Source: an uncultured Lachnospiraceae bacterium
GTDB taxonomy: Bacteria; Bacillota; Clostridia; Lachnospirales; Lachnospiraceae
Length of the DNA: 7,812 nucleotides
NCBI GenBank assembly: GCA_946538445.1
Contig: CAMNGO010000095.1
Coordinates: forward strand, 1 to 7,812
Reading direction: 5' to 3'
Shown: one piece after another, positions 5,541 to 7,812 of the stretch
How positions within the stretch are numbered: position 1 is the stretch's first letter
How the letters are laid out: the number at the start of each line of letters is the position of its first letter
Notes under the pieces: generated by a model
Seen by the model: only the letters and a program-made list of their open reading frames with translations
Databases searched by the model: none
What the model was told of the DNA's origin: nothing
Position numbers and translations under genes: made by a program

Positions 5541-7403
5541 ATGAGTAAAATTATTGGTATTGATTTAGGAACAACAAACTCTTGTGTAGCTGTTATGGAA
5601 GGTGGAAAACCTGTTGTTATCACAAACGCAGAAGGTCAGAGAACCACACCGTCCGTAGTCGGATTTACCAAGACAGGGGAGCGTGTGATCGGTGAGCCTG
5701 CAAAACGTCAGGCAGTTACAAACCCGGATAAAACAATCTCCTCCATCAAACGTGAGATGGGTACAAACTACTCTGTATCAATCGATGATAAGAAATTCTC
5801 TCCGCAGCAGATTTCTGCCATGATCCTGCAGAAACTGAAAGGGGATGCTGAGAACTACCTGGGTGAGAAAGTGACAGAAGCTGTTATCACTGTTCCTGCA
5901 TATTTCAACGATGCCCAGAGACAGGCAACAAAAGATGCCGGTAAGATTGCCGGCCTTGATGTAAAACGTATCATCAATGAGCCCACAGCAGCAGCTCTTT
6001 CCTACGGACTTGACAACGAGAAAGAACAGAAGATCATGGTATTTGATTTAGGTGGCGGTACATTTGATGTATCCATCATCGAGATCGGTGACGGTGTCAT
6101 TGAAGTATTATCCACAGCAGGTGACAACCACCTGGGCGGCGACGATTTTGATGAAGTGATCACCCGTTATATGATCGATGATTTCAAGGCAAAAGAAGGC
6201 GTGGATTTGTCCAATGACAAGATGGCCATGCAGAGATTAAAAGAAGCTGCAGAAAAGGCAAAGAAGGAACTTTCTTCCTCCACCACAACCAACATCAACC
6301 TTCCCTTCATCACAGCTACATCCGAAGGACCAAAACACTTTGAGATGAATCTCACAAGAGCCAAATTCAACGAGCTGACTTCTCACCTGGTTGAGAGAAC
6401 CGTCACTCCGGTTCAGACAGCTCTCAAGGATGCAGGCCTTGTAGCCAGTGAACTGAGCAAAGTATTACTGGTAGGTGGTTCTACCAGAATCCCTGCAGTA
6501 CAGGATAAAGTAAAACAGCTGACAGGTAAGGATCCTTTCAAGGGAATCAACCCCGACGAGTGTGTTGCCATCGGCGCATCCATCCAGGGTGGAAAATTAG
6601 CCGGCGATGCCGGAGCAGGAGACATCCTTCTTCTGGACGTTACACCATTATCCTTATCCATCGAGACTCTTGGTGGAGTAGCTACCAGACTGATCGAGCG
6701 TAACACTACGATCCCGACCAAGAAGAGCCAGATCTTCTCCACAGCAGAAGATAACCAGAGCGCTGTTGATATCCACGTCGTACAAGGTGAGAGACAGTTC
6801 GCAAGAGATAACAAGACTCTTGGCCAGTTCCGTCTTGACGGTATCCCACCGGCACGCAGAGGCATTCCGCAGATCGAGGTTACTTTCGATATTGATGCAA
6901 ACGGTATTGTAAATGTTTCCGCAAAAGATCTGGGAACAGGAAAAGAACAGCACATCACCATCACAGCAGGTTCCAACATGTCCGATGATGATATCGAGAA
7001 GGCTGTAAAAGAAGCTGCTGAGTATGAAGCTCAGGATAAGAAGAGAAAAGAAGCAATCGACGCCAGAAATGAAGCAGACAACATCGTATTCCAGACAGAG
7101 AAAGCTCTTGAGGATGTAGGTGACAAGATTCCGGAAGCAGATAAAACTACCGTTCAGGCTGATATTGCAAAATTAAAAGAAGTGCTGGATCGCACTAATG
7201 CAGAAAATATGACAGACGCAGATGTGGCAGAACTGAATGCCGGCAAAGAGCAGCTCATGAAAGATTCTCAGACTTTATTCGCTAAGATGTATGAGCAGAC
7301 ACAGCAGGCAGGCGGACCACAGGGCGGACCTCAGCCAGGTTCCGACGCAAATGACACATACGCAGCAGATGATGTGGTAGACGCTGATTACACGGAACTG
7401 TAA
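5541..7403 (+). CDS. dnaK: DnaK, Hsp70 chaperone
   Basis: DnaK is the ATP-driven cytosolic Hsp70 that binds exposed hydrophobic segments of unfolded proteins in cycles with DnaJ and GrpE. The 620 residues are typical for a Gram-positive DnaK (about 610-625). The nucleotide-binding domain shows phosphate-1 IDLGTTNS (7-14), phosphate-2 DLGGGTFDV (169-177) with Thr174 equivalent to E. coli Thr199, and the VGGSTRIP adenosine-side motif. The segment from IKREMGTNYSVS into PQQISAMIL lacks the insert found in Gram-negative DnaK. The interdomain linker LLLDV (363-367) leads to the substrate-binding domain, with DVTPLSLSIET (366-376); Ser373 replaces the Gly usual in E. coli and Bacillus. The lid is alpha-helical, and the tail is Gly/Pro/Gln-rich, ending in VVDADYTEL. 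The start is set by AGGAGG. Thr, Ala and Gly codons favour ACA, GCA and GGT more than in lepA or hrcA, consistent with high expression. Confidence 0.99.
   Translation: MSKIIGIDLGTTNSCVAVMEGGKPVVITNAEGQRTTPSVVGFTKTGERVIGEPAKRQAVTNPDKTISSIKREMGTNYSVSIDDKKFSPQQISAMILQKLKGDAENYLGEKVTEAVITVPAYFNDAQRQATKDAGKIAGLDVKRIINEPTAAALSYGLDNEKEQKIMVFDLGGGTFDVSIIEIGDGVIEVLSTAGDNHLGGDDFDEVITRYMIDDFKAKEGVDLSNDKMAMQRLKEAAEKAKKELSSSTTTNINLPFITATSEGPKHFEMNLTRAKFNELTSHLVERTVTPVQTALKDAGLVASELSKVLLVGGSTRIPAVQDKVKQLTGKDPFKGINPDECVAIGASIQGGKLAGDAGAGDILLLDVTPLSLSIETLGGVATRLIERNTTIPTKKSQIFSTAEDNQSAVDIHVVQGERQFARDNKTLGQFRLDGIPPARRGIPQIEVTFDIDANGIVNVSAKDLGTGKEQHITITAGSNMSDDDIEKAVKEAAEYEAQDKKRKEAIDARNEADNIVFQTEKALEDVGDKIPEADKTTVQADIAKLKEVLDRTNAENMTDADVAELNAGKEQLMKDSQTLFAKMYEQTQQAGGPQGGPQPGSDANDTYAADDVVDADYTEL
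7311..7334 (+). repeat. 12-bp tandem repeat in the dnaK tail
   Basis: GGCGGACCACAG (7311-7322) is followed directly by GGCGGACCTCAG (7323-7334), one mismatch, each coding for Gly-Gly-Pro-Gln (residues 591-598). It lies in the flexible tail after the lid, a region known to vary in length between DnaK proteins. Confidence 0.85.
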
Positions 7404-7417
7404 TAATTGCAATGACT

Positions 7418-7448
7418 AAGAGGAGGCAGGGTTCCCCTGTCCCCTCTT
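7418..7448 (+). terminator. Stable hairpin between dnaK and dnaJ; weak terminator or attenuator
   Basis: The arm at 7418-7431 pairs with 7435-7448 to make a 14-position stem with one A-C mismatch (7424/7442) and one G-U pair (7426/7440), closed by a TTC loop. Only three T residues (7447-7449) lie at its 3' edge, two of them inside the stem, so it is a poor intrinsic terminator. It could lower dnaJ expression relative to dnaK or protect the 3' end of a processed dnaK message. An AGGAGG (7421-7426) in the left arm is not placed for any gene start. Confidence 0.6.
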
Positions 7449-7477
7449 TCAACACGTTTGCCGAATGCTGAGAGCTC

Positions 7478-7483
7478 GGAGGA
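7478..7483 (+). promoter_or_regulatory. Ribosome binding site of dnaJ
   Basis: GGAGGA lies 5 bases before ATG 7489 and supports this start. It lies outside the preceding hairpin and so should stay accessible. Confidence 0.85.
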
Positions 7484-7488
7484 TAAGA

Positions 7489-7812
7489 ATGGCTGAAAAA
7501 AGAGATTATTATGAGGTTCTCGGAGTCGCGAAAAACGCTTCCGAGGCCGATATTAAAAAAGCATACCGCAAGGTTGCCAAGAAGTATCATCCGGATATGA
7601 ATCCCGGTGATAAGGTAGCAGAGGAAAAATTCAAAGAAGCAGCGGAAGCCTATGAAGTGCTGAGTGACCCTGAGAAGAAAGCCAAGTATGATCAGTTTGG
7701 ACATGCGGCATTTGAACAGGGCGGCGGCGGCCCGGGCGGCTTTGGCGGTTTTGATTTCACCGGTGGTGATATGGGTGATATCTTTGGAGATATCTTCGGA
7801 GACTTCTTCGGT
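7489..7812 (+). CDS. dnaJ: DnaJ, Hsp40 co-chaperone (5' part, cut by window end)
   Basis: The first 108 codons of dnaJ are present, and the frame is open to the last base. DnaJ binds non-native proteins and stimulates DnaK ATP hydrolysis. Residues about 5-70 form the J domain: DYYEVLGV (6-13), the basic helix KKAYRKVAKKYHPD with the essential His34-Pro35-Asp36, and the helix III/IV region ending in KAKYDQFG. A Gly/Phe-rich segment starts near residue 76 with four Gly in a row and carries the DIFGDIFGD motif (97-105). The zinc-binding and C-terminal substrate domains would lie beyond the window; an intact type I DnaJ is about 380 residues. It is 85 bases after dnaK, behind a hairpin, and belongs to the same operon. 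Confidence 0.97.
   Translation, partial: MAEKRDYYEVLGVAKNASEADIKKAYRKVAKKYHPDMNPGDKVAEEKFKEAAEAYEVLSDPEKKAKYDQFGHAAFEQGGGGPGGFGGFDFTGGDMGDIFGDIFGDFFG
7777..7812 (+). repeat. 12-bp near-repeats in the DnaJ Gly/Phe region
   Basis: GATATCTTTGGA (7777-7788), GATATCTTCGGA (7789-7800) and the more diverged GACTTCTTCGGT (7801-7812) are in frame and code for DIFG, DIFG and DFFG. The DIF motif of this region is conserved in DnaJ and contributes to DnaK regulation, so the repeat is probably kept by protein function. Confidence 0.8.

Noticed and set aside
6413..6979. 188-codon open frame on the minus strand inside dnaK
   Set aside because: It lies fully inside a strongly conserved gene, has no ribosome binding site or recognisable domain, and its composition is what the dnaK reverse strand gives.
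7282..7704. 140-codon minus-strand open frame across the dnaK end and dnaJ start
   Set aside because: It covers two conserved coding regions and the hairpin between them; the translation has no family features.
1..7812. Mobile element, CRISPR array, tRNA, rRNA or defence system
   Set aside because: No transposase or integrase frame, no terminal inverted repeats, no spaced direct repeats and no RNA gene signature were seen; nearly all the sequence is accounted for by conserved genes.

Overview
The window is a conserved chromosomal housekeeping segment from a Gram-positive bacterium of the Clostridia, most likely a Lachnospiraceae-type gut anaerobe. The order lepA-hemW-hrcA-grpE-dnaK-dnaJ is the classical Firmicutes arrangement. 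A perfect CIRCE operator precedes hrcA, the DnaK ATPase domain lacks the roughly 24-residue insert of Gram-negative DnaK, and the ribosome binding sites are strong AGGAGG types. The family-level assignment rests on protein sequence flavour and moderate G+C judged by eye, and is an inference.

All genes lie on the + strand. From left to right: a small single-domain cupin gene (100-444) behind its own candidate promoter; lepA (500-2314, TTG start); a strong intrinsic terminator (2348-2389); hemW (2435-3601); an AT-rich intergenic region with a sigma-A promoter (3656-3684) and the CIRCE operator (3698-3724); then the class I heat-shock operon hrcA (3752-4804), grpE (4829-5488, GTG start), dnaK (5541-7403) and the first 108 codons of dnaJ (7489 onward, cut by the window edge). 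A stable hairpin (7418-7448) separates dnaK from dnaJ.

The functional core is the Hsp70 system. DnaK binds unfolded chains, DnaJ delivers substrate and triggers ATP hydrolysis, and GrpE exchanges the nucleotide. HrcA represses the operon by binding CIRCE, so the operon encodes its own feedback control. LepA (a ribosome-associated GTPase) and HemW (a radical-SAM, haem-binding protein) are conserved neighbours rather than parts of the chaperone machine. The cupin has no evident link to either.

No new biological system is visible here. No mobile element, CRISPR array, RNA gene, frameshift or broken gene was found. The points worth a second look are regulatory: a promoter-like element placed just before the lepA terminator, hairpins near hemW and between dnaK and dnaJ, non-ATG starts, and some short in-frame repeats.
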